From: Streptomyces halobius
GTDB lineage: Bacteria > Actinomycetota > Actinomycetes > Streptomycetales > Streptomycetaceae
Direction of reading: 5' to 3'
Length of the DNA stretch: 64,000 bases
Assembly (NCBI RefSeq): GCF_023277745.1
Contig: NZ_CP086322.1
Location: forward strand, 4,340,001-4,404,000
Part shown: in pieces, positions 1 through 7,180 of the stretch
Layout: each line of letters opens with the position of its first letter
How positions within the stretch are numbered: position 1 is the stretch's first letter
Made by a program: the position numbers and the translations under genes
The notes under the pieces: generated by a model
What the model was told of the DNA's origin: nothing
Database searches by the model: none
Seen by the model: the letters and a program-made list of their open reading frames with translations, nothing else

Positions 1-312
1 AAGCTTGCTGTTCGGCCTGTGGTGCAGGAAATGTCCGAAGTTCTTCCGGCACCAGGCGGCATATTCCTCGGTGTGGAGCATGAAGGTGTGCCATCCGGGG
101 TCCACCTGCTTGCTCGGCGCCATTTCGTCACCCGCCTTGGTGATACCCATGACGTAGCACATGGCGATAGCCTCGTTCTGGATGCGCTCTGCAACACAAC
201 GTTCGAGGCCGTATTCATCGGCACAGAAGTCCACCAGGCGCTCAAACAGCGCCGGATCAACGAGTTCGCGGCCCTGCCTGACCTTGGCCGGTTGCTCTAA
301 GGCAACTGTCAT
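1..312 (-). CDS. GRDP-like (glycine-rich domain-like) protein, 3' end outside window
   Basis: The open frame starts at ATG 312-310 behind a GGAGG site and runs 104 codons off the left edge with no stop. The translation carries VDPGWHTFMLHTEEY followed by a Cys and GHFLHHRP. This W-H-x-x-x-L-H-T pattern resembles the GRDP-like family; its biochemical role is unknown. It is the last gene of a minus-strand series of small genes and a regulator (2459 down to 1). Family assignment is from motif memory; the C-terminal part cannot be seen. Confidence 0.6.
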   Translation of the reverse strand, partial: MTVALEQPAKVRQGRELVDPALFERLVDFCADEYGLERCVAERIQNEAIAMCYVMGITKAGDEMAPSKQVDPGWHTFMLHTEEYAAWCRKNFGHFLHHRPNSKL

Positions 313-447
313 TTCACCCTCCTCTTTCGCGAGGGGGCCACGCCGCTGCACCGTGGCATGGCCCGTGGGGCCGCAGGAGTTTCCCTGCGGTGGTCACCCG
401 CCCCGGCTGCTCGTCTGTCCAGGTTTCCGCCGCCGGGGCGGGAGTCT

Positions 448-525
448 CTACTGCCGTCCCTTGTCCTTGCAGATCAAGCACGGGAAGCGGCACGGGGGCA
501 CCATCGCTCCACGGGGAATAGCCAC
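448..525 (-). CDS. Possible 25-aa Cys-rich peptide
   Basis: GTG start at 525 and TAG at 448. The product contains CRFPCLIC, a C-x3-C-x2-C pattern that could bind zinc. It lies between the 85-aa CxxC protein (574-831) and the GRDP-like gene, all on the same strand, with a GGTGGG stretch upstream as a weak ribosome site. Too short to judge by coding statistics; the clustered cysteines and its place in a run of small CxxC genes are the only support. Confidence 0.3.
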   Translation of the reverse strand: MAIPRGAMVPPCRFPCLICKDKGRQ

Positions 526-573
526 GGTGCCGGACCCACCCACCAGGGGAGCGGCCAACGGAGTTGGGTCGGC

Positions 574-831
574 TCAGGCGTCGTCAGCTGCCAGCGAGAC
601 CCACTTGGGGCCTGGGCCGCTTACGGCGGCCTCACTGTGACCGCGGTCGTGGTTCCGGATGCCCTGGGCTGTCTCGCATGCGGCCTTCCAGGCGCCGGCC
701 TTCAGCGCCTGGTCCAGCAAGGCTCTCCGCGCAGCGCACACATCACAGTTCGGTGCCGGAGTGCCCTCCAGTAGCCAGTGTTCCAGGGGTAGTTCAACAG
801 GTCTCGGTGAGTACCTGACTGGATTGGACAT
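574..831 (-). CDS. Small CxxC protein of unknown function
   Basis: 85 aa, ATG at 831 with GGGAGGT about ten bases upstream. The middle holds NCDVCAARRALLDQA, a single C-x2-C followed by a charged helix, a layout common in short Streptomyces proteins next to XRE-DUF5753 regulators. No signal peptide or membrane segment. It lies 93 nt downstream of the broken regulator (925-1761) on the same strand and is probably co-transcribed with it. I do not recognise a characterised function. Confidence 0.6.
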   Translation of the reverse strand: MSNPVRYSPRPVELPLEHWLLEGTPAPNCDVCAARRALLDQALKAGAWKAACETAQGIRNHDRGHSEAAVSGPGPKWVSLAADDA

Positions 832-924
832 GGCTGGTGCTACCTCCCGGACTGAAATCCTCAGACCCCATAATGCTCGGAAGTTCAGACCGTTCCCAGC
901 TTTATTCGCGTTGATGACTAAAGA

Positions 925-1761
925 TCACCGGCGGAATGACCACGCCCACTCACTCAGCAACTCCCGTGCCTCATCGCTGAATACGGCATGCTCCTCATAG
1001 CTGGCGAAACGGTCGAGGAGTGATCGAACGTCTTTCGGGTCTCGGAACACGGCTGCTCCGAGGTCCGTCTCAATGGTTGCTAGGCGGTCGTCGTAGATGG
1101 TGAACGTACTCAGCGGAGTGTTGCTGAACTTGACGCTCCTCGGAAGCAAGCCGACTCGAATGTTCGCCTGTCGGGCAAGTGAGGCTAGCCGGTCAACTTG
1201 CATCGCCATGGCATCCGAGGACACCAGCGGATATCTGACTGCTTGCTCAGTGAGGAGGAAAGTGAAGCTCTTGGAACGATCGAGTAGTACCGCCTGGCGT
1301 TCGAGCTTCATGCCGACAGCCTTGGCCTGTTGTGTCGGTGGGGCGTTGGCGATACTAACCCTCATGTAGTCCGGCGTTGCAAGAAGGCCCGTGGTCATGG
1401 ATAGCAGGAATTAGCGGAAGTCCGTGGTGACTGACTCCAACCCGGCAAGTTCCAGCTGCTTCTTGTCGAGCCCCTTGCGATGGAGGGCTTTGCGGTCCTG
1501 CCACTCCGTCTGTGCTATTCGCGCTACGGCCATCACTTCGGCGGCGAGGGCAGAAGAGGCACCCAGTCCTCTTAGGATCTGCTCAACATCCACCAAGGAC
1601 GGACGGAGCTTGTTGCCCTCGATACGACTGATCTTGGACTGAGACATTTTGCAACGCGCAGCAAGCCGGACTCCGGAGAGCCCGGCTTGCCTGCGAAGAC
1701 GCCTGAGCATGGCCGCCAGCTCCAGACCAGACTGGTCGAGCTGGTCAGGCTCGATGGCCAC
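925..1761 (-). pseudogene. XRE-DUF5753 (WhiJ-type) regulator interrupted by an in-frame stop
   Basis: GTG start at 1761. Residues 1-116 are an XRE helix-turn-helix (LRRQAGLSGVRLAARCKMSQ, then SKISRIEGNKLRPS). TAA at 1413-1411 then stops the frame. With no frame change it continues as FLLSMTTGLLATPDYMRVS through a complete DUF5753 domain to 925. Other family members have an aromatic residue here (FRYF...), so a Tyr codon probably became TAA. The full frame is 279 codons, exactly the length of the intact paralogue at 3934-4770. ATG 1398 could allow a separate DUF5753 product. It overlaps DUF6879 upstream by 17 nt. A sequencing error is the alternative. Confidence 0.8.
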
Positions 1762-2269
1762 CGTTAACGTACTCCTCGAAGGGGACCGACTCAGATACCG
1801 CGATCCGCTGGTATTCGATGAACGGAGACACGTCGCCTTCGAAAACCTCGCGATTGATCTGCCGGCCGTCCGCCTCGTAGTTCATGAGCACGACTTCTTC
1901 GCGGTCGAACATCCAGAAGTCTTGTACACCCTCAAGGGGGTTGTGCCGATTGGTCACGTCGAGGATGCGGATGTCGTCCCCGGCCCGAACGTGCAGCTCG
2001 TAGTAGCGGGTGAACTCAAATTGCAGGTAGTCAGAGAGCGGCTGCGTGACGATGTGCACCCGTCCGTTGCGCTTTCCCTCGGCGTGCTGACGCGAGACGC
2101 GTTCTGTGTACGAGGAGGCCGTGTACGGGGTCGTGGGTCGTCCCTCACGGAAGGCCGCGAACTCTTCCGCCTCCTGTGGCACGAGGTACTGCGGCAGTGC
2201 CTCAAGCCGCCATGCCTCTCGCTTGATGCCCGCGAACCGACGACGCCACTCCTCACCATCCAAGAGCAC
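1745..2269 (-). CDS. DUF6879 family protein
   Basis: 174 aa from GTG 2269, chosen because AGGGAGG lies six bases upstream; the frame is open further but that part is an Arg-rich shadow. The body has KREAWRLEALPQYLVPQEAE, then RVHIVTQPLSDYLQFEF, GDDIRILDV and DFWMFDREEVVLMNYE, the conserved blocks of DUF6879. Members sit beside XRE-DUF5753/DUF397 regulators in streptomycetes; their function is not established. The start overlaps the upstream 68-aa gene by 17 nt and the end overlaps the broken regulator by 17 nt, so the three form one translationally linked operon. Confidence 0.8.
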   Translation of the reverse strand: MLLDGEEWRRRFAGIKREAWRLEALPQYLVPQEAEEFAAFREGRPTTPYTASSYTERVSRQHAEGKRNGRVHIVTQPLSDYLQFEFTRYYELHVRAGDDIRILDVTNRHNPLEGVQDFWMFDREEVVLMNYEADGRQINREVFEGDVSPFIEYQRIAVSESVPFEEYVNGGHRA

Positions 2270-2459
2270 GTACGGCCTCCCTGAGTACTTCTTCCGGGAT
2301 CTCCACCAGGGCCTCACCCGGCGGCGGCGTAAACGCCTCAGACGCGCTCCCCTGGACGACGAGTGAGCCGCTCGCTGTGCGGTAGACGTTTGGGCAGTCC
2401 TCATCACCACAGGTCCCGTTGCCGTTGCCGGTGAGTCGGGTCAGTTCCTCGCGCGCCAT
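2253..2459 (-). CDS. 68-aa CxxxxC protein upstream of DUF6879
   Basis: ATG 2459 is preferred over the longer frame because CAAGGGGG lies just upstream. The sequence begins MAREELTRLTGNGNGTCGDE, then DCPNVYRTASGSLVVQG, and ends with VEIPEEVLREAV. A short Cys-containing N-terminus followed by VYRT..GSLVVQG recurs in small proteins upstream of DUF6879 in Streptomyces (recollection, not a search). First gene of the minus-strand operon; function unknown. The promoter should lie in 2460-2640. Confidence 0.7.
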   Translation of the reverse strand: MAREELTRLTGNGNGTCGDEDCPNVYRTASGSLVVQGSASEAFTPPPGEALVEIPEEVLREAVRALGW

Positions 2460-2644
2460 GCTGAAACCCCCTTGCGTATGCCCCTGGTTGGGCCTGTCGG
2501 TCATGACCATACGAGGCGCCGAGAGCGGCGTCTATGCAGGAACGCGGCTATGCGCGTTGTCGCATAAACCCAGGTGAGCAGCTACCTAGGCAAGCCGCTG
2601 GAGGCGCACACGTGCCCAATGCGGTTTGGGGTTGTGGGTGGACC

Positions 2645-2686
2645 CCCGCCCCTGCCAACCGACGCTTGCGGGCTGGCAGGGGCGGG
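2645..2686 (-). terminator. Rho-independent-type hairpin after the small-gene set
   Basis: A perfect 13-bp inverted repeat (CCCGCCCCTGCCA at 2645-2657, TGGCAGGGGCGGG at 2674-2686) with a 16-nt loop. It lies downstream of the minus-strand genes ending at 2861 and upstream of the gene starting at 2459, so it most likely separates the two transcripts. There is no U-tract, as is usual in Streptomyces. The rest of 2460-2860 shows nothing else I can support. Confidence 0.6.
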
Positions 2687-2860
2687 AACTTATGGCGGTC
2701 GCCCGGCCCGCTCGCACCCGCATCAACCGGGCGACCGCTTCGCGTTCCCACGCCTCTGTACTCGGGGGTAGAGACGGAACGCGCCCGGCCCGACCAGACC
2801 GGGGGTAATGCCCCGCTCCCTGGACCGGCGTCAACTCGGAAGGACCAGGAGAGCGGGAGT

Positions 2861-2989
2861 TCATGAGAGATTGCCCGCAGCGATGAGGGCGACGAGGAGC
2901 ACCACCGTGCCCCAACCGCACAGAAGGAGAATTCCGCCGACGAACACGCCGTCCACGTTGATCCGGCGGCGTCGCCGTCGCCCAGTCAT
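2861..2989 (-). CDS. 42-aa single-span membrane peptide
   Basis: ATG 2989 overlaps the TGA of the upstream gene (ATGA). The peptide is MTGRRRRRRINVDGVF, then a hydrophobic stretch (VGGILLLCGWGTVVLLVALI), then AAGNLS: a strongly basic head followed by one transmembrane helix, predicting the head in the cytoplasm. The coupled start and coherent topology argue that it is real. Last clear member of the four-gene minus-strand set 3822-2861; function unknown. Confidence 0.6.
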   Translation of the reverse strand: MTGRRRRRRINVDGVFVGGILLLCGWGTVVLLVALIAAGNLS

Positions 2990-3168
2990 CTACGGGCCTC
3001 CGTCTGGACGCAGTGGCCGCACGGTTTCCGGCCGTCGCGCTCAGCTTTGCTGCGGGATGTGACAGCTATGACCGGCACGGGGCACTTGTCGACGGTGTAG
3101 CAGCTCGGTACGGCGTGGTATCGGGCTCCGCTGTTCTTGGCGATGTACACCGGGTCATCTGGACCCAC
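2986..3168 (-). CDS. 60-aa putative metal-binding protein (HxxxC...CxxC)
   Basis: The frame reads VYIAKNSGARYHAVPSCYTV, DKCPVPVI, then RDGRKPCGHCVQTEARR. The pattern H-x3-C ... C ... C-x2-C resembles short zinc-binding modules of the Ada/SH3-linked type (KxYHxxxC...GxxPCxxC). The start is uncertain: GTG 3168 gives 60 aa, with only a weak AGCGAGG site upstream. It follows the 45-aa gene by 22 nt and overlaps the membrane peptide gene. No signal peptide is visible. Confidence 0.6.
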   Translation of the reverse strand: MGPDDPVYIAKNSGARYHAVPSCYTVDKCPVPVIAVTSRSKAERDGRKPCGHCVQTEARR

Positions 3169-3190
3169 CCCGCGAAGGGGGGAGCCTCGC

Positions 3191-3328
3191 TCAACCGTCC
3201 GGGAACGGGATGAGGGTTCTAGCCGGGCCAGGAGCGTGGAACACGAGCGTCACGCCATGCGTCTCGCAGCGGTAGGTCCATTGACTCAGTCGCTGGATAT
3301 CGTGAACCGACTCCACAGGGCAGCGCAT
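3191..3328 (-). CDS. 45-aa small protein in a four-gene set
   Basis: ATG 3328 lies two bases after the TAG of the upstream 163-aa gene. The product starts MRCPVESVHDIQRLSQWTYR, continues CETHGVTLVFHAP and ends TLIPFPDG. A Cys-x-x-His pair (CETH) and balanced composition argue for a folded small protein rather than a chance frame. The close spacing implies translational coupling. I do not recognise it. Confidence 0.5.
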   Translation of the reverse strand: MRCPVESVHDIQRLSQWTYRCETHGVTLVFHAPGPARTLIPFPDG

Positions 3329-3330
3329 GG

Positions 3331-3822
3331 CTACCACTTCCGGCCGGTGTTCTTGCCCGAATCGGAGCCGCCAGACGACTCTTTGTTCTTGTCGCGGTTC
3401 TTCTTGGACAGGTCGTCGGTGGTGCCGCTCATCGCTGCTTCCCTGATGGTCTTTACGAGTAGCTCAGACTGGGCGTGATCCATCGACGGAGGGATGATTC
3501 GGGTAGCCGTCCAGGTATTCCACAGGACCGCCGAGGGCGTCTCCGTGTCGATTCCGGCCGTGTGCAGTGCGGCGTCCAGTGCCTTGGCTACCTCGCGCGC
3601 CAGGGTCCCGGGTACCCGTCCGCCGATAGCCTGAACAAGGCTGATGGCCCGAGGGATTGACAGCGTGGCGAGGCGGATTCGGTTGGTGACGATCCCCTCG
3701 ACCATGTTTTGGGTGATCACGGAGGGTCCGGCATCGAGCCCCACGAGGTCCAGCGCATCGTCCAGGCGCTGGCGTACGTCCCTCACGGCCTGATGCGGCG
3801 TTCTGATCATGGGGGCAGACAT
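3331..3822 (-). CDS. Hypothetical protein, first gene of small-gene operon
   Basis: 163 aa from ATG 3822, with AGGAG nine bases upstream; a GTG two codons earlier is too close to that site. Predicted mostly helical: VRQRLDDALDLVGLD, then IVTNRIRLATLSIPRAISLV, then HAQSELLVKTIREAAMSG, and a hydrophilic Lys/Ser/Gly tail (residues ~130-163) likely to be disordered. No catalytic motif, signal peptide or membrane helix. Divergent from the XRE-DUF5753 gene at 3934, so the 111-nt gap probably holds both promoters. Function unknown. Confidence 0.65.
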   Translation of the reverse strand: MSAPMIRTPHQAVRDVRQRLDDALDLVGLDAGPSVITQNMVEGIVTNRIRLATLSIPRAISLVQAIGGRVPGTLAREVAKALDAALHTAGIDTETPSAVLWNTWTATRIIPPSMDHAQSELLVKTIREAAMSGTTDDLSKKNRDKNKESSGGSDSGKNTGRKW

Positions 3823-3933
3823 GATCACGCACTCCTCTCCGTAGCGCTTCCACTACCTGGGAGGTTCAGCGTGACGCTGTCCTGGGAACGAATCAACTTC
3901 CTGGCTGCGGAGGCTAAGTTGGTGGAGGAGTCG

Positions 3934-4770
3934 ATGAATCAGAACGAGTTAAACCCGGGTGCGTCGCCACAAGCGGCCTACGGAGCGCGTCTACGCAGGC
4001 TGCGCAAGGAACGTGGCTGGACTCAAGTGGACCTAGCTGGACGCATGGGCTACTCGGCTGTGCACATCTCGGGCGTTGAAAATGGCAACAAGTTTCCAAC
4101 TTCCCGCTTCTCGCGTAGCGCTGACCGCACATTTGGTCTTGAGGGCACGGAAGATTCGTTCGAGCGTGAGTGGCGCAACGTCAAGTTCGGCGGCCTGCTG
4201 GAGGGCTTTCCGGAATACGTCAAGTACGAGGCCAGAGCCGTAGAGATCAGGCTCTACAACATTGGGATCATCCCCGGCTTGTTGCAGACGCCGGAATACG
4301 CACGGGTGTTGGCGGATAGCGCCGTGCGGCGGGGCGCCATCACGCCCGAACAGGCGGATGAACGCGTCGCGTTTCTGGCGGAACGTCAAGCGGCGCTCGT
4401 ACGGGCTCGGCCACCCATGGTGTTTGTGACCATGGACGAAAGCTGTATCCGGCGGCCGGTCGGCGGCTCCACTGTCATGGACGCACAGTTGGCGCGGCTG
4501 GTCGAGTTTGCCGAGCTGCCGAACACGCTGTTGCAGGTGGCACCGTACGAGATAGGGGAGCGCCGTACGTTTGACCTGCCCGTCAACCTCCTGACGCTGC
4601 CGGACCGGTCCCTGATCTGCTACGCCGAATCCCAAGCTCAAGGAAACCTGGACCGAGAGAGTACGTCCGTGGCGCCCGTGCTGACGGCTTACCATCAGCT
4701 ACAGGCCGTAGCTATGTCCCAAGCGGCATCCATGGCCATGATCGAGCAGGTACGAAAGGGCACCCCGTGA
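3934..4770 (+). CDS. XRE-DUF5753 (WhiJ-type) transcriptional regulator
   Basis: 278 aa. An N-terminal XRE helix-turn-helix (LRRLRKERGWTQVDLAGRMG, then VHISGVENGNKFPT, residues ~14-58) is followed by DUF5753, including GIIPGLLQTPEYARVLADSA, FLAERQAAL and FVTMDESCIRRPVGG. Proteins of this kind partner with DUF397 proteins and, as WhiJ, act in development. ATG 3934 with GGTGGAGGAG upstream leaves a normal promoter gap; GTG 3871, also with a good GGGAGG site, would add 21 residues. TGA overlaps the DUF397 start. One HTH segment (PTSRFSRSADRTFG) diverges from the usual third-helix region. Confidence 0.85.
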   Translation: MNQNELNPGASPQAAYGARLRRLRKERGWTQVDLAGRMGYSAVHISGVENGNKFPTSRFSRSADRTFGLEGTEDSFEREWRNVKFGGLLEGFPEYVKYEARAVEIRLYNIGIIPGLLQTPEYARVLADSAVRRGAITPEQADERVAFLAERQAALVRARPPMVFVTMDESCIRRPVGGSTVMDAQLARLVEFAELPNTLLQVAPYEIGERRTFDLPVNLLTLPDRSLICYAESQAQGNLDRESTSVAPVLTAYHQLQAVAMSQAASMAMIEQVRKGTP

Positions 4771-4964
4771 CAACCGACTCCCCCCGCTGGGTCAAGTCCT
4801 CCTACAGCAACAACGGCGGCGATTGCGTTGAGGTTGCCGCCAATCTCCCCGACATCGTCCCCGTCCGCGACAGCAAGGACCCGTACGGCCCGCAGCTTGC
4901 CTTCGAGCCGTCCGCCTGGTCGTCATTCGTGTCGGCCGCGAAAGCCGGCGAGTTTGACGCGTGA
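4767..4964 (+). CDS. DUF397 domain protein
   Basis: 65 aa, GTG start overlapping the stop of the regulator (GTGA). WVKSSYSNNGGDCVEVA, then VPVRDSKDPYGPQLAF and WSSFVSAAKAGEFD are the hallmark DUF397 blocks. DUF397 proteins pair with XRE-DUF5753 regulators; in the WhiJ system the small protein is thought to modulate the regulator. The overlap predicts equimolar synthesis. A hairpin terminator follows at 4975-5015. Confidence 0.9.
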   Translation: MTTDSPRWVKSSYSNNGGDCVEVAANLPDIVPVRDSKDPYGPQLAFEPSAWSSFVSAAKAGEFDA

Positions 4965-4974
4965 CCTCCACCCC

Positions 4975-5015
4975 CGAAGCCCCGCCACTCCCAGCGCGAG
5001 AGTAGCGGGGCTTCG
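4975..5015 (+). terminator. Terminator of the XRE-DUF397 operon
   Basis: Inverted repeat CGAAGCCCCGC (4975-4985) and GCGGGGCTTCG (5005-5015), 11-bp perfect stem, 19-nt loop, beginning 11 nt after the DUF397 stop. Confidence 0.8.
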
Positions 5016-5189
5016 TGTGCCCTCTGTGGTGCAGCCGGCCATATGGGGTGAGGGAGGTCAGGCAATCTTCACGCTGGATTGCCATGAGCGTGACAGTCGG
5101 CGCGCGCGAACCGCTAGCCATGCTCAGTGTTGCGGCAGGCGCCTGACTTTACTGATCTTTCCCTACCCCTCGGGTCGCCCCATAGGAAA

Positions 5190-5228
5190 GAGCCCGTACA
5201 AGGCGATCAATCCTCCTCGTACGGGCTC
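5190..5228 (-). terminator. Terminator after the NUDIX/CHAD/ppk series
   Basis: GAGCCCGTAC (5190-5199) pairs with GTACGGGCTC (5219-5228), a 10-bp stem ten bases beyond the stop of the last minus-strand gene (5239). With 4975-5015 it separates two convergent operons. The 170 bases between the two hairpins show no gene I can support. Confidence 0.75.
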
Positions 5229-5238
5229 CTGAATGGGT

Positions 5239-5397
5239 TCAGGCGACTTCTGCCATCTGGACGCCATCGAACAGAGCCGCAAGGGTGCCTCTCTGCTCCG
5301 AAGTAGGCTCCGGTGCATTCTCCAGTTCAGCGGCTATCCAGTCATCCACGCTTACCTTGGCCCGCCCGCTCCAGCCGGTAGCCTCCTGCGCTGCCAT
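5239..5397 (-). CDS. 52-aa protein downstream of NUDIX hydrolase
   Basis: ATG 5397 sits inside the NUDIX stop (TGATG) with GGAGGGG five bases upstream, a convincing coupled start. The sequence includes VSVDDWIAAELENAPEPTSE and ends ALFDGVQMAEVA. Acidic, no Cys, no membrane segment. Probably the last gene of the mshD/ppk-to-NUDIX series. Function unknown. Confidence 0.6.
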   Translation of the reverse strand: MAAQEATGWSGRAKVSVDDWIAAELENAPEPTSEQRGTLAALFDGVQMAEVA

Positions 5398-5828
5398 CAC
5401 AGCCCCTCCCCGGTCACGTGAAGGGTGCTGAGCAGGGCGGCGACCAGCTCCTTGTCCTGCTCCTGCGTGAGGTAGCTGCATGCCGTGGCGGGAGGTAGCC
5501 ACAGCAGGTAGTCAACCTCCCTGTTCGGCTCGAACGAGCCGCCAGTAGCCTCGGCCGCCCAGTAGCGGACCTCCTTCGGGCGGTTGTCGACCAGGTATCG
5601 GACGGTCGGCAGCTCGGGCCCGAGTTTGCACGTCATGCCGGTCTCTTCCAGCGTTTCGCGGATCGCTCCCTGCAGGGCGTCCTCCCCGGGCTTCAGCTTG
5701 CCTTTCGGGTGGGACCAGTCTGCCCACTTCGGTCGCCTGATCAGGGCAAGTTCGATGCCGTCGCCGGAAGGTGACCGGCGCCACAGGACGCATCCCGCCG
5801 CCCTGACCGGTTCCTGAGGTGCCGTCAC
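5397..5828 (-). CDS. NUDIX hydrolase (MutT family)
   Basis: 143 aa from GTG 5828, overlapping the CHAD stop. The Nudix box GKLKPGEDALQGAIRETLEE followed by TGM matches G-x5-E-x7-R-E-U-x-E-E-x-G-U and supplies the metal-binding glutamates. WSHPKGKLKPGE and FEPNREVDYLLWLP resemble the N-terminal half of mycobacterial MutT1, without its histidine-phosphatase half. The substrate could be a nucleoside or dinucleoside polyphosphate. A mutT-like gene next to CHAD and ppk is conserved in streptomycetes, suggesting a role in (poly)phosphate or damaged-nucleotide turnover. Confidence 0.85.
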   Translation of the reverse strand: MTAPQEPVRAAGCVLWRRSPSGDGIELALIRRPKWADWSHPKGKLKPGEDALQGAIRETLEETGMTCKLGPELPTVRYLVDNRPKEVRYWAAEATGGSFEPNREVDYLLWLPPATACSYLTQEQDKELVAALLSTLHVTGEGL

Positions 5829-7180
5829 ATCCGACCCCCGCTCCACTCGCCCGGCAGCCACACCCGTCCGAACGCGAAGCGGGCCGCCTCCACCTCATGG
5901 CGCTGGTCGGCGTGCAGGACTCCCAGGGCGTACGCCGTGGCCGGGGCGATTCGGGGGGTGCGGGCCGCGGCGGCGGCCGCGGCGGCGGCCTCCGCGGCGT
6001 CGCGGTGGCGCTCCAGCGCGTGGCCGGCCTCCAGCAGGCGGGGGTCTGCGTGGTCGGGGGCGACGACCTCCTGGGCGTAGCGGCTGAGCCGCACCAGCGC
6101 CCGGACCTGGTGCCAGGGCGCGTCCTGGCGGTGGTCGGCGGCCAGCGCGTCGGCGTTGTACGGATGGCCGGCGCGGGACAGCGGCAGGGCGGCGACCGCG
6201 TCCGCGAGCCGCCGGTGGGCCTGCTCGGCGAGGGGCGGCAGCGCCTCGGCCGCCGGCACCTCGGCGGCCGCCCGGTCCAGTGGCGCCTCCGAGGCGAGCA
6301 CCGCCACGGAGTCGGCGACGGCGTGGAAGCGGGAGGAGCCGAGGGCCTGGAGCGCGGCGGAGTGCGCGCGGGTGCGGGCCAGTGTGAGCTGGCGGTCCAG
6401 GAGCGCCCCGGCCCGCGCCGCGCCGGCCGACAGCGCGCCCTCGGCCTCCGGCTCGGCGGCCCGGGCGGCGGCCGTCCGCGTGCCCGCCGCCGTACCGGCT
6501 CCGGCGTGGTCACCCCGGCCACCCCGGCCACCCCGGCCACCGCGGCCGCCCCGGCCGCCCCGATCACCGCGGCCGCCGCGTTCGGCCCGCTCTCCCCGTC
6601 CGGTCAGCCGCTGCAGCGCCGCCATCAGCCGGTCGCGGCGGGCCGCACACGCCTGTTCGCGGGCCAGGGTGCCGGACAACCAGCCCAGTTCCGCCTGGAG
6701 TTGGTCGGCCCAGGTCTCGTCGGTCAGCGGACGGAAGGTGTGCAGGGTGGCGCTGATCCGGCGTGCGGCGCTGCACAGCTGCCGGGCCGCCTCGCCCGCG
6801 CCCTCCGCGTCCGAGCCGCTCTCGCGGTGCAGCCGCAGGCTGCGCAGGAAGTCCGCGGACTGCCGGTGCAGGTAGTCGGCGAGCAGTTCCCCGGCGGTCC
6901 GCCCGGCGAGCGGCGAGCCGGGAGAGGGAGAAGGGGCGGAGGAGGCCGGGTGCCCGTCGGGCGCGCTCGGCGGGGGCTGCGGTCCGTACGTCCGGTGCTC
7001 ACCGGTCCCCGAGGACTGCTGTCCGTGCAACCGGGCCTCTCCGGTCCCCGGGGCCTCGCCCACGCGCGCCTGTGGCCCGTCCACCACCGCGGCGCGAGCC
7101 CCGGGCGCGCCGCCGGGCTCGTATCCGATGCCGAGGAGACCGGCCGGTCCCCCGGTCGGCTGGTCAGGTCGCTGAGCCAC
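5825..7180 (-). CDS. CHAD domain protein
   Basis: 451 aa from GTG 7180, with GGAGG seven bases upstream and inside the 3' end of ppk. A Pro/Gly-rich N-terminus (~1-90) precedes a helical CHAD domain starting [20 protein letters not shown], with the conserved His/Arg-rich helices ([20 protein letters not shown]). A Gly-Arg repeat ([15 protein letters not shown]) interrupts it near residues 190-215. CHAD domains are known to bind inorganic polyphosphate, so the overlap with ppk fits a granule-binding protein. The CYTH domain often fused to CHAD is absent. Confidence 0.85.
   Translation of the reverse strand: MAQRPDQPTGGPAGLLGIGYEPGGAPGARAAVVDGPQARVGEAPGTGEARLHGQQSSGTGEHRTYGPQPPPSAPDGHPASSAPSPSPGSPLAGRTAGELLADYLHRQSADFLRSLRLHRESGSDAEGAGEAARQLCSAARRISATLHTFRPLTDETWADQLQAELGWLSGTLAREQACAARRDRLMAALQRLTGRGERAERGGRGDRGGRGGRGGRGGRGGRGDHAGAGTAAGTRTAAARAAEPEAEGALSAGAARAGALLDRQLTLARTRAHSAALQALGSSRFHAVADSVAVLASEAPLDRAAAEVPAAEALPPLAEQAHRRLADAVAALPLSRAGHPYNADALAADHRQDAPWHQVRALVRLSRYAQEVVAPDHADPRLLEAGHALERHRDAAEAAAAAAAAARTPRIAPATAYALGVLHADQRHEVEAARFAFGRVWLPGEWSGGRM

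Noticed and set aside
2586..2921. 111-codon minus-strand frame after the membrane peptide
   Set aside because: It reads straight through the 13-bp terminator stem, and its later part is low-complexity, so only 2861-2989 is kept.
1..5000. Integrative element or prophage edge
   Set aside because: Small accessory genes are clustered, but there is no integrase, no tRNA and no att-like direct repeat in the window.
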